Shown here piece after piece: positions 5,700 to 6,049 of a stretch of 6,049 bases of DNA (the first letter of the stretch is position 1; each line of letters begins with the position of its first letter). This stretch comes from Acidimicrobiales bacterium (GTDB lineage Bacteria > Actinomycetota > Acidimicrobiia > Acidimicrobiales > Acidimicrobilacustridaceae). Location: positions 1 through 6,049 of the forward strand of contig JALQSZ010000096.1 of the NCBI GenBank assembly GCA_023264135.1, given 5' to 3'. The notes below the pieces were generated by a model, which worked only from the letters and a program-made list of their open reading frames with translations, was not told where the DNA came from and searched no databases. Position numbers and translations under genes: made by a program.

Positions 5700-6049
5700 T
5701 CAGTTAAACCAGTTATTCACCTGAGTGATCTCACACTTCACCGTCGAGCTCGTCGTTGTGGTGAATGACGAGATGTGCACATCCATTGATTCATTGGCAG
5801 GGATGCTGTCGGTGGGGAAAGACGTTCCGGTATCGAGAATTGAACCGCTTCCCGAACGGAACTCATAATCGAAAGTGAACTGCTTCTTACTGTTCGTCTT
5901 GTTCGTGATCGTGATCGTCATATCGGGACTATCGAACGTGTCGGTACCGCAATCTTTGACTTTCACGGAGTAAGTGCTCGGATCGGCTTTACCAGTCAAG
6001 TTATTGACCGAATCCTTTGCACTGTCCGCCACAGCAAAGAGCACGATGT
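5700..6049 (-). CDS. Exported or membrane-anchored protein, C-terminal part, function unknown
   Basis: The minus-strand frame enters at the right edge and ends at TGA (5702-5700), showing about 115 residues. The first visible residues (I-V-L-F-A-V-A-D) look like the end of a membrane helix or signal segment, so the GTG at 6044 is probably internal and the true start lies outside. After a short linker, the sequence KVKDCGTDTF, MTITITNKT, QFTFDYEF, SIPANESMDVHI and VKCEITQV reads as alternating beta strands. This is typical of small Ig-like extracytoplasmic domains of actinobacterial membrane proteins. The two cysteines, one near the domain start (CGTD) and one near its end (VKCE), could form a disulfide outside the cell. 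The composition is richer in Thr, Ser and Asn, and the DNA visibly more AT-rich, than in the carboxylase genes. No named family is claimed. Confidence 0.65.
   Translation of the reverse strand, partial: IVLFAVADSAKDSVNNLTGKADPSTYSVKVKDCGTDTFDSPDMTITITNKTNSKKQFTFDYEFRSGSGSILDTGTSFPTDSIPANESMDVHISSFTTTTSSTVKCEITQVNNWFN

Overview
The window looks like a compact piece of an actinobacterial chromosome. An aquatic, Acidimicrobiia-like organism would fit, but the taxon is inferred from gene content, not proven. The pointers are an acyl-CoA carboxylase carboxyltransferase paired with a tiny epsilon subunit (a subunit known only from Actinobacteria), an F420-type luciferase-like oxidoreductase, TANNNT-type promoter boxes placed directly before start codons, and above all a heliorhodopsin, a family common in freshwater and marine actinobacteria. 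Gaps between genes are short and several gene ends overlap. I see no mobile element, tRNA, rRNA or CRISPR array.

Layout from left to right: (1) the 3' part of a plus-strand LLM-class F420-dependent oxidoreductase (to 794); (2) a minus-strand pair, the carboxyltransferase (985-2541) followed by the epsilon subunit (791-988), joined by a GTGA overlap, with the epsilon stop codon interlocked with the oxidoreductase stop; (3) plus-strand tatA (2678-2881), divergent from the carboxylase; (4) two UUCG-loop hairpins (2881-2939) between tatA and a convergent minus-strand 5'-3' exonuclease (2936-3814); (5) plus-strand heliorhodopsin (3902-4708), divergent from the exonuclease across 87 bp; (6) a minus-strand ATP-grasp ligase (4695-5615), whose end overlaps the heliorhodopsin end by 14 bp; (7) a strong hairpin (5646-5672) and then the C-terminal part of an exported or membrane-anchored protein (5700-6049, minus strand, running off the window).

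The only clear operon is the carboxyltransferase plus epsilon pair, which would act in acyl-CoA (propionyl/acetyl-CoA) carboxylation. The biotin carboxylase subunit it needs is not in the window. The other genes are single transcription units. The most notable one is the heliorhodopsin, a retinal-binding seven-helix protein of light-sensing type with every key residue in place. No retinal biosynthesis gene is present here, and its immediate neighbours (a FEN-type exonuclease and an ATP-grasp ligase of unknown substrate) do not reveal its partner.
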